Assembly: GCF_008704855.1 (NCBI RefSeq)
Contig: NZ_CP023691.1
Location: 6,138,001 to 6,202,000, forward strand
Direction of reading: 5' to 3'
From: Streptomyces platensis
GTDB taxonomy: Bacteria; Actinomycetota; Actinomycetes; Streptomycetales; Streptomycetaceae
DNA: 64,000 bases
Below the pieces are notes generated by a model. That model worked only from the letters and a program-made list of their open reading frames with translations, did not search any database and had not been told where the DNA came from. Shown here in pieces: positions 16,469 through 25,632 of the stretch; the stretch's first letter is position 1; every line of letters begins with the position of its first letter. The translations under genes and the position numbers were made by a program.

Positions 16469-19156
16469 GTGAGATCCGCGAACAACTCCGTCGAACCCTC
16501 CTCCTTTCCTGACGATGCCGGTGCGGACCACTTCATCCGTGAGTACCGCACCGCCGTGAACCCCGCCCGTCGGGAGCTCCTGGAGAACAAACCGCCCCTG
16601 CTCATCCTCTGCACCCCGGCGGATGCCCCGGAGTCCCACACCCACCGGGTCCTGGAAGCCCTGCGCTGGGCTCTCGGTCCCGAACACAAGCGGGTTCCCC
16701 ACACCGTGCTGTACGCCGAGGACGAGACGCCTCTCCTGAGCGTGCAGGCGGGGGCGGGACTCGGATTCGACATCCCCCGGCGCTCGGCACCCGACCGGCT
16801 CCCCAACTTCTGGCTGATGGCGGACGTCGTCGCCCAGATACAGGAAGGCCGTCCGGGCACCGGCGGCCTCGGGGCACGGAAGTTGCGCGACCATGTCTAC
16901 CGGCAGCGGGCCGAACGGGGCGGCTTCCCCGGCCTGTTATGGCACATGGGCGGCACGGACACCGCACCGATCGGCGGGGTGCGGGCCTTCTTCGTCGGCC
17001 TCGTGTGGCACTCCCTGACCCGGACGCTGCCCCGGTGGATCTGGACCCTCCGGCAGAACCGGCGGCTCATCAGGTCCAAGCGGAGCGGCTGGCTCGGCAA
17101 GCACCTCAATGCGACCGCCGGCGCGGCGCCGGTGTTCGAACTCCTCGACCAGGTGGGCGCCCGCCAGTCGCCCCGGCTGAGCCTGGAACCCGACCACCCC
17201 CGGCACAAGGAGGGGCTCGCCGCCCTCGAAGTCCTGCTGCTGCGCGCCCTGCTGGAGGATCTGCGGAAGCCCGCCGTCGGGCGGCTGCTGCCCAAGCGCC
17301 GCCGCCGGGTGGCACGCCCCGCACTGCTGGTGGAAATCCCGCCGGAGGGCGCCCCGGGGGCCGACGCGGCGGAACGGCTGCTGCGCGCGTTCCACACCCT
17401 GCAAGCCGGCCTGGACGGGCCGGGCCCGCTGGTCATCGCGGTAGGCAGGCCCTCCGGGTCCCTCCAGTCGGACCTGGGGGTGGAACGCACCAACCTCCGC
17501 CGGGCGAGCAGCCTGCTCCACTCCAGCAATCCGCGGCCGGTCGTGGTGCCACTGGAGGAGGAACCCTTCGAGCGCCCCGGGTTACAGATCCCCCCGGTGC
17601 AGCCGCGGCAGTTCCTGATGGGCTGGCGCGCCGTGACCGCGGTGGAACTGGCCGCGCTGACCGCGGTCCTGGTGGGCGGCGCCACCGCTCCCAGCCTCTG
17701 GGACACACCGCCGGACACCCGGTGCGTCGGCGGGGACCGGCCGGTCGCCGCCGACGGTCAGAACAAGAGGGTCGAGGTCAGGCCCACGGAGTGGTACCAG
17801 GACGTGCTGCGCCGGATCAAGAAGCAGAACGGGCAGGCCGAGAAGTACGCCAAGGACCGGGCGGTGCGCACGGTCGTCCTCTTCGAATCGGACCCGCCGA
17901 CGGACGCGGAGGACACCATCTTCGACGGCTCGATCCCCGAGCTGCGCGGGGTGGCCCTGTGGCAGCAGCAGCTGATCGACGATGCCGCCTCGGACTCCTC
18001 CCGGGTACCGCTGCGGGTGGAGGTACGGCCGGTCGGCGCAGGCTTCCACAAGGTCGTCCCCGCCGTGCGTGACCTCATCCAGGAAGTCGAGCGGGAGGAC
18101 TCCGGAGAGGAGTACGAGAAGATCGTCGGCGTCCTGGGCTTCGCGCAGAGCACCAAGGAGACGCAGGAGGCCGTGGCGCTGCTGGGCGGGGCGGGGATGC
18201 CGATGGTCGGCACGACCGCGACCGCCGACGAGATGCAACGGAGCGAGAACTACTGGCCCTTCACCCCGGACAACAGCGAGGAGGCCCGTGTCGAGGCCGC
18301 ATTCGCCGCCCGCTCCCACATCGTGGTGAAGGCCGGGCAGGCCGAGCCGGATGCGCCGATGGAATGCGCTCCCGCCCGGAACACGGTGATCGTACGGACC
18401 CCCGGCGACCTCTACAGCGAGAGCCTCGCCGACAAGTTCCACCAGTCCTTCCGGGGCGACAAGACCGTCATCAGCTTCCGTCAGGGAGCGCAGCCCTTCC
18501 CCACGCCCCCGGGCACCCAGAAGTCGACCACGGCGGACCAGCTGGTCGGCCAGGTGTGCCAGGCCCTCCAGGCCGAGCCGGACACCGCCGTCTTCTGGAC
18601 CGCGCGGGCCCGGGACTTCACCGCCTTCGTCCGCGCCATGGACGCCAACGGGACCTGCACCGAGAAGGGCCTCACCGTCCTCGGCGGCAATGAGCTGACG
18701 AATGTGGCGCTCACCGGCCAGTTCGCCGACAAGCCGTGGCTGCGTCTGTACCACTCCGCGCACCGGCTGCCCGAAGGGGACAAGCGCGCCAGCCAGAAGA
18801 CCCAGCAGTTCGTCCGCCTCTACAACGGGAACTACCCGCGGGACCCGTGGCGGCAGGACGGCCACTCCGCGGTCTCCTACGACGCCTTCCATGTCCTCTC
18901 CAGGGCGGTGGACGAGGCACATACGGGCAATGGCGTGCGCCGGGAGTCCGTGGTGACCGCGCTGAAGAACGGCATCAGCTTCGACGGTGCCACCGGCTTC
19001 ATCCGGTTCTCCGAGTTCAGCAGCGGTCCTCCGGTGAACAAGACACTGGTGATCCTCAGGCAGTCGGACGGCGAACCCACGGCGGTGGTCGCCTGCGGCG
19101 CGTACAGCCAGCAGGCGGGGAAGGAGAAGAACCAGGGGCCGCCCTGCGCCGACTGA
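16469..19156 (+). CDS. large membrane-anchored protein with type I periplasmic-binding ectodomain
   Basis: An 895-residue protein with one clear transmembrane helix (residues about 388-407, VTAVELAALTAVLVGG), preceded by basic residues, so the first 385 residues should be cytoplasmic. That part is hydrophilic with an LLILCTPAD strand and an Arg/Lys-rich segment (LPKRRRRVARP), but no Walker motif or known catalytic signature. The outside part (about 410-895) resembles the Leu/Ile/Val-binding family: the alternation GVLGFAQSTKETQEAVALL, GMPMVGTTATADEM, FTPDNSEEARVEAAFAA and YDAFHVLSRAVDEA matches substrate-binding lobes. Cysteines occur mainly in this part (six), fitting disulfides outside. No permease or ATPase gene is adjacent, so it is more likely a sensor than a transporter part. 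GTG 16469 has no good ribosome site. Confidence 0.8.
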   Translation: MRSANNSVEPSSFPDDAGADHFIREYRTAVNPARRELLENKPPLLILCTPADAPESHTHRVLEALRWALGPEHKRVPHTVLYAEDETPLLSVQAGAGLGFDIPRRSAPDRLPNFWLMADVVAQIQEGRPGTGGLGARKLRDHVYRQRAERGGFPGLLWHMGGTDTAPIGGVRAFFVGLVWHSLTRTLPRWIWTLRQNRRLIRSKRSGWLGKHLNATAGAAPVFELLDQVGARQSPRLSLEPDHPRHKEGLAALEVLLLRALLEDLRKPAVGRLLPKRRRRVARPALLVEIPPEGAPGADAAERLLRAFHTLQAGLDGPGPLVIAVGRPSGSLQSDLGVERTNLRRASSLLHSSNPRPVVVPLEEEPFERPGLQIPPVQPRQFLMGWRAVTAVELAALTAVLVGGATAPSLWDTPPDTRCVGGDRPVAADGQNKRVEVRPTEWYQDVLRRIKKQNGQAEKYAKDRAVRTVVLFESDPPTDAEDTIFDGSIPELRGVALWQQQLIDDAASDSSRVPLRVEVRPVGAGFHKVVPAVRDLIQEVEREDSGEEYEKIVGVLGFAQSTKETQEAVALLGGAGMPMVGTTATADEMQRSENYWPFTPDNSEEARVEAAFAARSHIVVKAGQAEPDAPMECAPARNTVIVRTPGDLYSESLADKFHQSFRGDKTVISFRQGAQPFPTPPGTQKSTTADQLVGQVCQALQAEPDTAVFWTARARDFTAFVRAMDANGTCTEKGLTVLGGNELTNVALTGQFADKPWLRLYHSAHRLPEGDKRASQKTQQFVRLYNGNYPRDPWRQDGHSAVSYDAFHVLSRAVDEAHTGNGVRRESVVTALKNGISFDGATGFIRFSEFSSGPPVNKTLVILRQSDGEPTAVVACGAYSQQAGKEKNQGPPCAD

Positions 19157-19384
19157 CGGTGCTTACGGCGGGAATCCGGGGGCTCTACGGCCTCCGGGCC
19201 CCGTCCCTACGCCTCCGGACGCCGTCCCTAGGTATCCCCCCGCCCGCCGGTACCGCTTCCTAAGGGCCGGCCGGGCACGTAGATCGGGAACTCTCCCGAT
19301 GTGGCGGACCCCCCTGGGAGGCGAGGCTGGAGCCACTCGATGAACCGTCGGGGGCATCACCTCACCACCATCAGGGGAGACACC

Positions 19385-19582
19385 ATGTTCCACTCCGAGC
19401 TGGAGTTGCGGGTCCGCTACGAAGAGCTGCGCCGCGAGGCCGACCGGCAGCGCATGCAGCGCGAGGCGACCGGGGCCGCGCGTGCCGGACGCCGCGGCGC
19501 CGCCCGCTCCGGGGCCGACGAACCCGGGGGGCGGGTGAGTACCCGGGGCCGGTGGGCACGGATCCGCCGTGCCACCGCCTGA
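19385..19582 (+). CDS. small basic hypothetical protein
   Basis: A 65-residue protein from ATG 19385, preceded by GGGGAGACACC. The first half is an amphipathic charged helix (MFHSELELRVRYEELRREAD); the second half is Arg/Gly/Ala-rich with net positive charge. No domain is recognised. A nucleic-acid or ribosome contact is conceivable from charge alone. Confidence 0.6.
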   Translation: MFHSELELRVRYEELRREADRQRMQREATGAARAGRRGAARSGADEPGGRVSTRGRWARIRRATA

Positions 19583-19724
19583 CCGCACGGCCCCCGTGCC
19601 CTCCGCCACGCCGGCCCCGCGGCCGGCCCGGCCGCCGCACGTCCGGCCCCAGGTGCTCGCCGCACCGGGCCGGGCGTTCCGCGTACCGGGTCACGCATTC
19701 CGCGCAGCGAAACCCCCTGCCGGA

Positions 19725-19747
19725 TTGTCAGACCCCTGTGCGATGCT
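19725..19747 (+). promoter_or_regulatory. RecA-NDp/PafBC-like promoter of the LAL regulator
   Basis: TTGTCAGAC, 8 bases, GATGCT. The actinobacterial RecA-NDp consensus is TTGTCRGTG-N8-TANNNT, so the match is 7 of 9 plus a one-base-off -10, with exact spacing. The transcript would begin at or next to GTG 19755. Confidence 0.45.
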
Positions 19748-19754
19748 CAGCGGC

Positions 19755-22700
19755 GTGGAGACCAGGTCCGTCAGTCCCGTGTTCGTCGGCCGAGCGGCCG
19801 AACTCGCCGCGTTGGGGGACGCGCTCGACCGCATCGCGGTGTCCGGCGAACCCCAGGCCCTGCTGATCGGAGGTGAGGCAGGGGTCGGAAAGACGCGTCT
19901 CATCGAGGAGTTCGCCGAGTCCGCGCGGGCCCGGGGCGCGCTCGTCGCGTGCGGCGGCTGCATCGAGATCGGCTCCGAGGGCCTGCCCTTCGCCCCGTTC
20001 TCGGCGATCCTGCACACCCTCAACTGGCATCTGCGCGACGAACTGGCCGCCGCCGTCGCCGGCCAGGAGGGCGAACTCTCCCGCATCCTGCCCGAATTGG
20101 GGGAAACCCCCGGCGAGGCCCATGACGAGGAGATCGGCCGCGCCCGCCTCTTCGAGCTGACCGCCCGCCTCCTGGAGCGGCTCGCCACCGACCGCACCCT
20201 CGTCCTCGTCATCGAGGACCTCCACTGGGCCGACCGCTCCACCCGCGAACTGCTCGCCTACCTCCTGAGGACGCTGCACGACGCCAATGTCCTCCTGGTG
20301 GCCACCTACCGCTCGGACGACATCCACCGCCGCCACCCCCTGCGCCCGTTCCTCGCCGAGATCGACCGGATGCGCACGGTCCGGCGCGTCGAACTGGCCC
20401 GCTTCAACCGCGAGGAGGTCCGCTCCCAGATCGCCGGGATCAACGGCAGCGACCCCGGAGAGGACACCGTCGACCGGGTCTACAAGCGCTCCGAGGGCAA
20501 CGCCTTCTTCGTCGAGGAGCTGGCCCGCGGCCTCGCCGAGGGCGCTCTGCACGGCCTCAGCGACCCCCTGCGCGATCTGCTGCTGGTCCGCGTCGAGGCG
20601 CTGCCCGAGGACGCCCAGCGGGTGGTGCGCACGGCCGCCGAGGGCGGCTCCACCGTCGAACACGAACTCCTCTCCGCCGTCTGCCGGATGCCCGAGGACG
20701 ACCTCATCGAGGCGCTGCGGGCGGCCGTCGGCAGCAACACCCTCGTGCCCACCCAGGACGGCACGGGCTACCGCTTCCGGCACGCCCTCGCCCGCGAGGC
20801 GGTCGTCGACGATCTGCTGCCCGGCGAGCGCACCCGCCTCAACCGCCTCTACGCCGAAGCCCTGGAGGCCAGCCCCTCCCTGGTCCGCGCCGAGGTCTGC
20901 GCCGCCCGGCTGGCCAGCTACTGGTACAAGGCCCATGACGCCGCCAAGGCCCTGCCCGCCGTCCTCGCCGCCTCCGTCCAGGCCCGCCGCCGCCATGCCT
21001 ACGCCGAGCAACTGCGGCTGCTGGACCGCGCCCTGGAGCTGTGGGACGACGCGCCCCCGGAGGTCCGCCAGGGGGTGCGCCCGGTCGACTACGCCGAGGC
21101 GTATCCGGCCTGCGGCTGCCATGACGGCGACGCCCTGCGCTTCCTCGACCTGCTCGCCGAGATCGCGGTGGCCGCCCGGCTGTCCGGCGACATCGAACGG
21201 GCCTTCACGATCACCAAGCGCGCCCTGCGCTCACTGCGCAGCGAGACCGACCCCCTGCGCACGGCGTGGTTCCTGGTACAGCGCTCCCGCCTCTGCCAGA
21301 GCACCGGCCGCGGCAACGGCTGGGAGGATCTCGGCACCGCACAGGAGCTGGTCCGCGGCCTGCCGCCGTCCTCCGTGCACGCCGAGGTGCTGGCCGCCGT
21401 CGCCACCTGGGAGATCCTGCACGAACCGGGCCCGGGCACCTTCGCGACGGCCGAACGGGCGGTGGAGCTCGCCCAGTTGGTCGGCGACGAGGAGGCCGAG
21501 CTCAACTCCCGGCTGACCCTGGCGGGGCTGCGGGTCGACGCCGGCGCCGTCGACGAGGGCATCGCCGAGTTCCGTACGAGCCTGGAGCGCGCCGTCGACC
21601 GCGGCTACTTCGCCGTCATCGGCCGCGGCCAGATCAACCTCGCCTCCGCGCTGGAAGGCGTCGGCCGCTCCCGGGAAGCGGTCGAGGCCACCGACCAGGG
21701 CGTCGAACTCACCACCCGCTACGGCCTCAAGGACACCACCAGCTGGGTGCTGGGCAACCGCGCCGAATCCCTTCAGTCGCTGGGCCGCTGGGAGGAGGCC
21801 GGCCGGGCCGCCGCCGACGCCCGCCGCCTCGCGCAGAACCCCCGCGCCATCGCGCTGGCCGCCAGCCGCCGCACCGACCTCGCGCTGGACGAAGGAGACC
21901 TCGCCGAGGCCGAACGCGAACTGGCCGTCGCCCAGGAGTACTACGGCACCCACGACCCCCAGCCGCAGCACGCCCTCGTCATGGCGCGGCACGCACTGCG
22001 CATCGCCGCCCGCCAGGGCCGCCTCCTCGACGCCCGCAGCATCCTCCAGCAGACCCTGGACGCCGGCTTCCCGCCCGGCACCCACCGCTACGCCTGGCCG
22101 CTGCTGTGGTCGGCCACCACCGCCGAGGCGGATGCCCGCGGACTGCCCGCCGCCGAGCCCGGCCGGCCCGCGATCCTCGCCCGCATCCGGGACGCCGCCA
22201 AGCGGCTGCCCCAGCTCTGCCCGGTCTGGTCGGCGTACGGCCACGCGGTCGACGCCGAACTCCGTCGTGCCGAGGGCCGCGAGACCCCCGACGCCTGGGC
22301 CGGGGCCGTCGCCGCTTTCGAGCCCCTGGAGCGCCCGCACGAACTCGCCCGTGCCTGCTACCGCTGGGCCGAATCACTCCTCCACGGCAGCGAGCGGGCC
22401 ACCGCCGGACTGCACGGCCGTACCCCGCGTGAGGCCGCCGTCCTCCTGCTCACCCAGGCGCACACCGCCGCCGTCACGATGGGCGCCCGCCCGCTCGCCG
22501 ACGAACTCGAACTCCTCGCCCAGCGGGCCCGTGTCCCGCTGCCGGGCCTCATACCGGACTCCACGGCCGGGACCGCCGCCGGCGGCACCCGCTCCACCGC
22601 TGAGGCACCCGCAGTCGCCGCCCCCGCCGAATCCCTCGGCCTGACCCCGCGCGAACGCGAGGTGCTGCGCCTGGTAGCCGACGGCCGCAGCAACCGTCAG

Positions 22701-22844
22701 ATAGCCGACGCCCTGTTCATCTCCCCGAAGACCGCCAGCGTCCATGTCTCCAACATCCTCGCCAAGCTGGGCGTCTCCGGCCGGGGCGAGGCGGGCGCGG
22801 TGGCGCACCGCCTGCGCCTCTTCGGCGAACCGGCAGCAGGCTAG
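19755..22844 (+). CDS. LAL-type LuxR-family regulator with AAA ATPase domain
   Basis: A large ATP-binding LuxR regulator of about 1029 residues. The Walker A motif GGEAGVGKT is at about residues 38-46 and Walker B (LVLVIEDLHWAD) near 150. A long TPR-like helical middle follows, then a C-terminal LuxR helix-turn-helix (LTPREREVLRLVADGRSNRQIADALF, about 961-1025). Such proteins act as activators of pathway or stress genes; the target here is unknown. The frame is open further upstream. GTG 19755 is chosen because the promoter-like motif places the transcript start there; ATG 19743 is the alternative. It converges on the DUF6191 gene, with both stops inside one CTAG. Confidence 0.88.
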   Translation: METRSVSPVFVGRAAELAALGDALDRIAVSGEPQALLIGGEAGVGKTRLIEEFAESARARGALVACGGCIEIGSEGLPFAPFSAILHTLNWHLRDELAAAVAGQEGELSRILPELGETPGEAHDEEIGRARLFELTARLLERLATDRTLVLVIEDLHWADRSTRELLAYLLRTLHDANVLLVATYRSDDIHRRHPLRPFLAEIDRMRTVRRVELARFNREEVRSQIAGINGSDPGEDTVDRVYKRSEGNAFFVEELARGLAEGALHGLSDPLRDLLLVRVEALPEDAQRVVRTAAEGGSTVEHELLSAVCRMPEDDLIEALRAAVGSNTLVPTQDGTGYRFRHALAREAVVDDLLPGERTRLNRLYAEALEASPSLVRAEVCAARLASYWYKAHDAAKALPAVLAASVQARRRHAYAEQLRLLDRALELWDDAPPEVRQGVRPVDYAEAYPACGCHDGDALRFLDLLAEIAVAARLSGDIERAFTITKRALRSLRSETDPLRTAWFLVQRSRLCQSTGRGNGWEDLGTAQELVRGLPPSSVHAEVLAAVATWEILHEPGPGTFATAERAVELAQLVGDEEAELNSRLTLAGLRVDAGAVDEGIAEFRTSLERAVDRGYFAVIGRGQINLASALEGVGRSREAVEATDQGVELTTRYGLKDTTSWVLGNRAESLQSLGRWEEAGRAAADARRLAQNPRAIALAASRRTDLALDEGDLAEAERELAVAQEYYGTHDPQPQHALVMARHALRIAARQGRLLDARSILQQTLDAGFPPGTHRYAWPLLWSATTAEADARGLPAAEPGRPAILARIRDAAKRLPQLCPVWSAYGHAVDAELRRAEGRETPDAWAGAVAAFEPLERPHELARACYRWAESLLHGSERATAGLHGRTPREAAVLLLTQAHTAAVTMGARPLADELELLAQRARVPLPGLIPDSTAGTAAGGTRSTAEAPAVAAPAESLGLTPREREVLRLVADGRSNRQIADALFISPKTASVHVSNILAKLGVSGRGEAGAVAHRLRLFGEPAAG

Positions 22845-23104
22845 GACCCGTTCGGCTGTCCGGCGTCCGGCTGGGACACGTGCGGCGAGCCGGCACGCGG
22901 CTGGGACACGCCCCGGGACGGCTCGGCGTCCCGGTCCTGCCGCGGTGGCGCCGTCCGGACGACGACGGTGCCCGAGGCGAGATCGATCGGGCCCTTGCCG
23001 GGGTCGGCGTCGCCCACGTCATCGACGACGAGCGACATCCGCTGCCGCTCCTCGTCGGTGTTTTTGCGCCCTGGTGCGAACAGTTCTTCCGCGATGTTGA
23101 ACAT
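22841..23104 (-). CDS. DUF6191-family small protein
   Basis: An 87-residue protein beginning FNIAEELFAPGRKNTDEERQ and containing VDDVGDADPGKGPIDLASGTVVVR, the body of a small Streptomyces family I know as DUF6191; its role is unknown. The last 30 residues are a low-complexity tail with a repeat (SQPRAGSPHVSQPDAG) that comes from a short DNA tandem repeat. Its stop shares CTAG with the convergent LAL gene. Confidence 0.75.
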   Translation of the reverse strand: MFNIAEELFAPGRKNTDEERQRMSLVVDDVGDADPGKGPIDLASGTVVVRTAPPRQDRDAEPSRGVSQPRAGSPHVSQPDAGQPNGS

Positions 23105-23189
23105 GGTGCCCTGCCCCCTCTTCGGTGTGCGCGCACCCGTCCCCTGCCCCCGAGTCTAGGCAGGACACCCGAAAAGGGGATCTGCCGGA

Positions 23190-24362
23190 TCAGCTCACCT
23201 TGAGGCGGAGAATCCGGTCATCGCCCTTGTGCGGGGTGCCCCGTCCGTCCGTGTTGCTGGTGACCAGCCACAACGTGCCGTCGCCGGCCGCCACGACGGT
23301 CCGCAGCCGTCCGTAGGTGCCCTTCAGGAAGGCCTGCGGAGCGGCCACCGGCTTCGTCCCGTCCAGCGGGATCCGCCACAGCCGTTCGCCGCGCAGCGAC
23401 GCCATCCAGACCGAGCCCTTGGCGAAGGCGATACCGCTGGGCGAGGCGTCCGCGGTCTTCCACTGCTCGACCGGATTCACGAATCCGGCGCCCTTCGACC
23501 CGCCCTTGGCCTTGCCCTCGACCTCCGGCCAGCCGTAGTTCTTGCCCGGCTCGATGAGATTGAGCTCGTCCCAGGTGTCCTGCCCGAACTCCGAGGCCCA
23601 CAGCCGCTTGCCGTTGTCCCAGGCCAGCCCCTGCACATTGCGGTGGCCGTAGTCGTACACCACCGAATCCGCCTCGGGGTTGCCGTGCGCCGGCTCGCCG
23701 TCCGGCGTCATCCGCAGGATCTTGCCGGCCGGGGAGTCCTTGTCCTGCGCGAGCCCCTTGTCGCCGGTCTCGCCGGTGCCCGCGTAGAGCATCTTGTCCG
23801 GGCCGAACGCGATCCGCCCGCCGTTGTGGATCTGCCCCTTGGGGATGCCCTTGAAGAGGGTGTCGGGCGCGCCCAGCTGATTGCCCGGCGGGCGCTTCTC
23901 GTCGTAGTTCATGCGGGCGATGCGGTTGTCGGACGCGGTGGTGAAGTACGCGTACACCTGGTGGTCCGCGCCGAACGCCGAGGACACCGCGATCCCCAGC
24001 AGCCCGCCCTCGCCCCCCGGGTCCACACCCGGCACCGACCCCAGCTCGGTCTTCTTGCCGCTGTCCGCCGCGATCCGGACGATCTTCCCGGTGTCACGGG
24101 AGGCGACCAGCAGATCCCCGCCCGGCAGCACCGCCACCCCCCACGGTGACGTCAGCCCGGTCGCCAGGGTGCGGGTCACCTTCACCGAGCCCTTGGCGGG
24201 CGGTGCGGTGGACTCCGGTGTGGCGCCCGGCGCGGCGGCGCTCTTCGACGGGGCCGCCGAGGAGCCGCCACCGCCCTCGGGCTGTGCGCCGCCGGACGAG
24301 CAGCCCGCTGCCAGGAGCAGCGAAGCGGCGGCCAACACGGCGGTCTGGGAACGGCGTTGCAC
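23190..24362 (-). CDS. PQQ-dependent sugar dehydrogenase-like lipoprotein
   Basis: A 390-residue exported beta-propeller protein of the soluble glucose/sorbosone dehydrogenase (YliI) type. Start GTG 24362 has GAGAGGA 7 bases upstream. A lipoprotein signal ends in LLAAGC (cysteine at about residue 19), followed by a Gly/Ser/Pro-rich linker. Propeller motifs include LTSPWGVAVLPGGDLLVASRD, GGEGGLLGIAVS, HNGGRIAFGPDKMLYAGTGE and YGHRNVQGLAWD. The histidine in HNGG and the RNVQG motif match the catalytic and PQQ-contact regions. The natural substrate is unknown, probably an aldose outside the membrane. It is a single gene. Confidence 0.9.
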   Translation of the reverse strand: MQRRSQTAVLAAASLLLAAGCSSGGAQPEGGGGSSAAPSKSAAAPGATPESTAPPAKGSVKVTRTLATGLTSPWGVAVLPGGDLLVASRDTGKIVRIAADSGKKTELGSVPGVDPGGEGGLLGIAVSSAFGADHQVYAYFTTASDNRIARMNYDEKRPPGNQLGAPDTLFKGIPKGQIHNGGRIAFGPDKMLYAGTGETGDKGLAQDKDSPAGKILRMTPDGEPAHGNPEADSVVYDYGHRNVQGLAWDNGKRLWASEFGQDTWDELNLIEPGKNYGWPEVEGKAKGGSKGAGFVNPVEQWKTADASPSGIAFAKGSVWMASLRGERLWRIPLDGTKPVAAPQAFLKGTYGRLRTVVAAGDGTLWLVTSNTDGRGTPHKGDDRILRLKVS

Positions 24363-24506
24363 GGCAGGGTCCTCTCGTCGGCAGGGCGTGGACAAGAACA
24401 CCACATCGCGCGCTGCGGCGCCGCGCCTCACACGCTCCGGAGCCACTCCCACCTGCCATGATCCGGCGCGGACGGCAGGGCCGCGAGCGGGCCGGGCGGG
24501 CCTGGC

Positions 24507-25544
24507 CTAATACCAGGACCCGCGCGCCGGCGGCAGCGCGGCGATCTCCGCCAGATCCTCGCGGGTGAGCGTCAGCTCCACGGCCTTGGCGTTCTGCGCC
24601 GCCCAGCGCTCCTTCTTCGTCCCCGGCACCGGGACGACATGCCGGCCCTGCGCCAGCGTCCACGCCAGCGCCACCTGCCCCGGCGTCGCCCCGTAGCGGG
24701 CACCGATCCGCCGCAGCCCGGCCACCACCGGCTGGTTCGCGGCCATCATCTCGGCGGTGAAGCGGGGGTGGCGGGCCCGTAGGTCCTCCGGTTCGAAGCC
24801 CTGCCCCGGGGTGAGGGTGCCGGTCAGATAGCCGTTCCCCAGCGGCATCGCCGCCAGGAAGCCCACGCCCCGCGACTCGCACCACGGCAGCAGCGCCTCC
24901 AGCGGCTCCGGCGACCACACCGACAGCTCGGCCTGCACACTGCTGACCGGGAACACCTGCTGGATCCGCTCCAGTTGGGCCAGCGTCCCGTCGTGCATCC
25001 GGGACCGGGGACGCGCCCGCCCGCCCGGCCGCCGCTCCGTACGGGCCGCGCGGGCCGGCCGGACCGCCCGCGCGCCCACCGCGCACAGCCCCAGCGACCG
25101 CACCTTCCCGGCGGCCACCAGCTCCGCCATCGCCCCCCAGGTCTCCTCGATGGGCACCTCGGGATCGGGACGGTGCAGCTGGTAGAGATCGATACGGTCG
25201 GTCTGAAGCCGGCGCAGCGAGGCATCACAGGCCCGCTTGACGTATCCGGGCCGCCCATTGGCGACGATGTGCTGCTCACCCACCAGCAGCCCGCACTTGG
25301 TCGACACGAAGGCGTCCGCCCGCCGTTCCTTGAGCACCCGCCCCACCAGCAGCTCATTGGTGAACGGGCCGTACATGTCGGCGGTGTCCAGCAGGCTGCA
25401 CCCCCGGTCCAGCGCGGTGTGCACGGCCCGCAGCGAGCTGTCCAAGCTGCGCTGCGACTCGGTGTACCCCCAGCTCATCGGCATACAGCCGAGCCCGATG
25501 GCCCCCACGTCAAGGGCCGCCGCACCGATTGTCCTGCGCTCCAC
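24507..25544 (-). CDS. aldo/keto reductase with basic insertion
   Basis: A 345-residue AKR. Seen: GLGCMPMSWGY, LLDTADMYG (Asp and Tyr), VSTKCG (Lys), YQLHRPDP (His) and VPVPGTKKERWAAQN for NADPH. An Arg/Ala/Pro-rich insertion of about 28 residues (about 160-187, GARAVRPARAARTERRPGG region) separates two barrel elements; I believe related Streptomyces proteins carry shorter versions. Start GTG 25544 has GGAGG about 9 bases upstream. It is divergent from the hydroxyacid dehydrogenase gene. It is distinct from the AKR at 8-9 kb. Confidence 0.87.
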   Translation of the reverse strand: MERRTIGAAALDVGAIGLGCMPMSWGYTESQRSLDSSLRAVHTALDRGCSLLDTADMYGPFTNELLVGRVLKERRADAFVSTKCGLLVGEQHIVANGRPGYVKRACDASLRRLQTDRIDLYQLHRPDPEVPIEETWGAMAELVAAGKVRSLGLCAVGARAVRPARAARTERRPGGRARPRSRMHDGTLAQLERIQQVFPVSSVQAELSVWSPEPLEALLPWCESRGVGFLAAMPLGNGYLTGTLTPGQGFEPEDLRARHPRFTAEMMAANQPVVAGLRRIGARYGATPGQVALAWTLAQGRHVVPVPGTKKERWAAQNAKAVELTLTREDLAEIAALPPARGSWY

Positions 25545-25593
25545 CTGGTTGTGCCTCCGTCCCCTCGCCCCCGGTCAAGGGCCTGACCAAACT

Positions 25594-25626
25594 AACGTCT
25601 GAACAGAACGTCTCTTCGCATAGCCT
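25594..25626 (+). promoter_or_regulatory. direct repeat and leaderless promoter before the hydroxyacid dehydrogenase
   Basis: AACGTCT occurs at 25594-25600 and 25607-25613. The second copy sits between a weak -35 (TCTGAA, 25598) and the -10 TAGCCT at 25621-25626, which ends 6 bases before ATG 25633. Repeat and promoter overlap, so repression is plausible. Confidence 0.4.
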
Positions 25627-25632
25627 CGGGGC

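Noticed and set aside
19163..19260. Short tandem repeat (about 22 bases, two units ending CCGTCCCTA) as a CRISPR or mobile remnant
   Set aside because: Only two imperfect units without spacers or flanking repeats.
24990..25075. Arg-rich insertion in the AKR as a sequencing error or foreign segment
   Set aside because: The frame is intact on both sides, and I recall related Streptomyces AKRs having a similar insertion, so it is treated as a subfamily trait.
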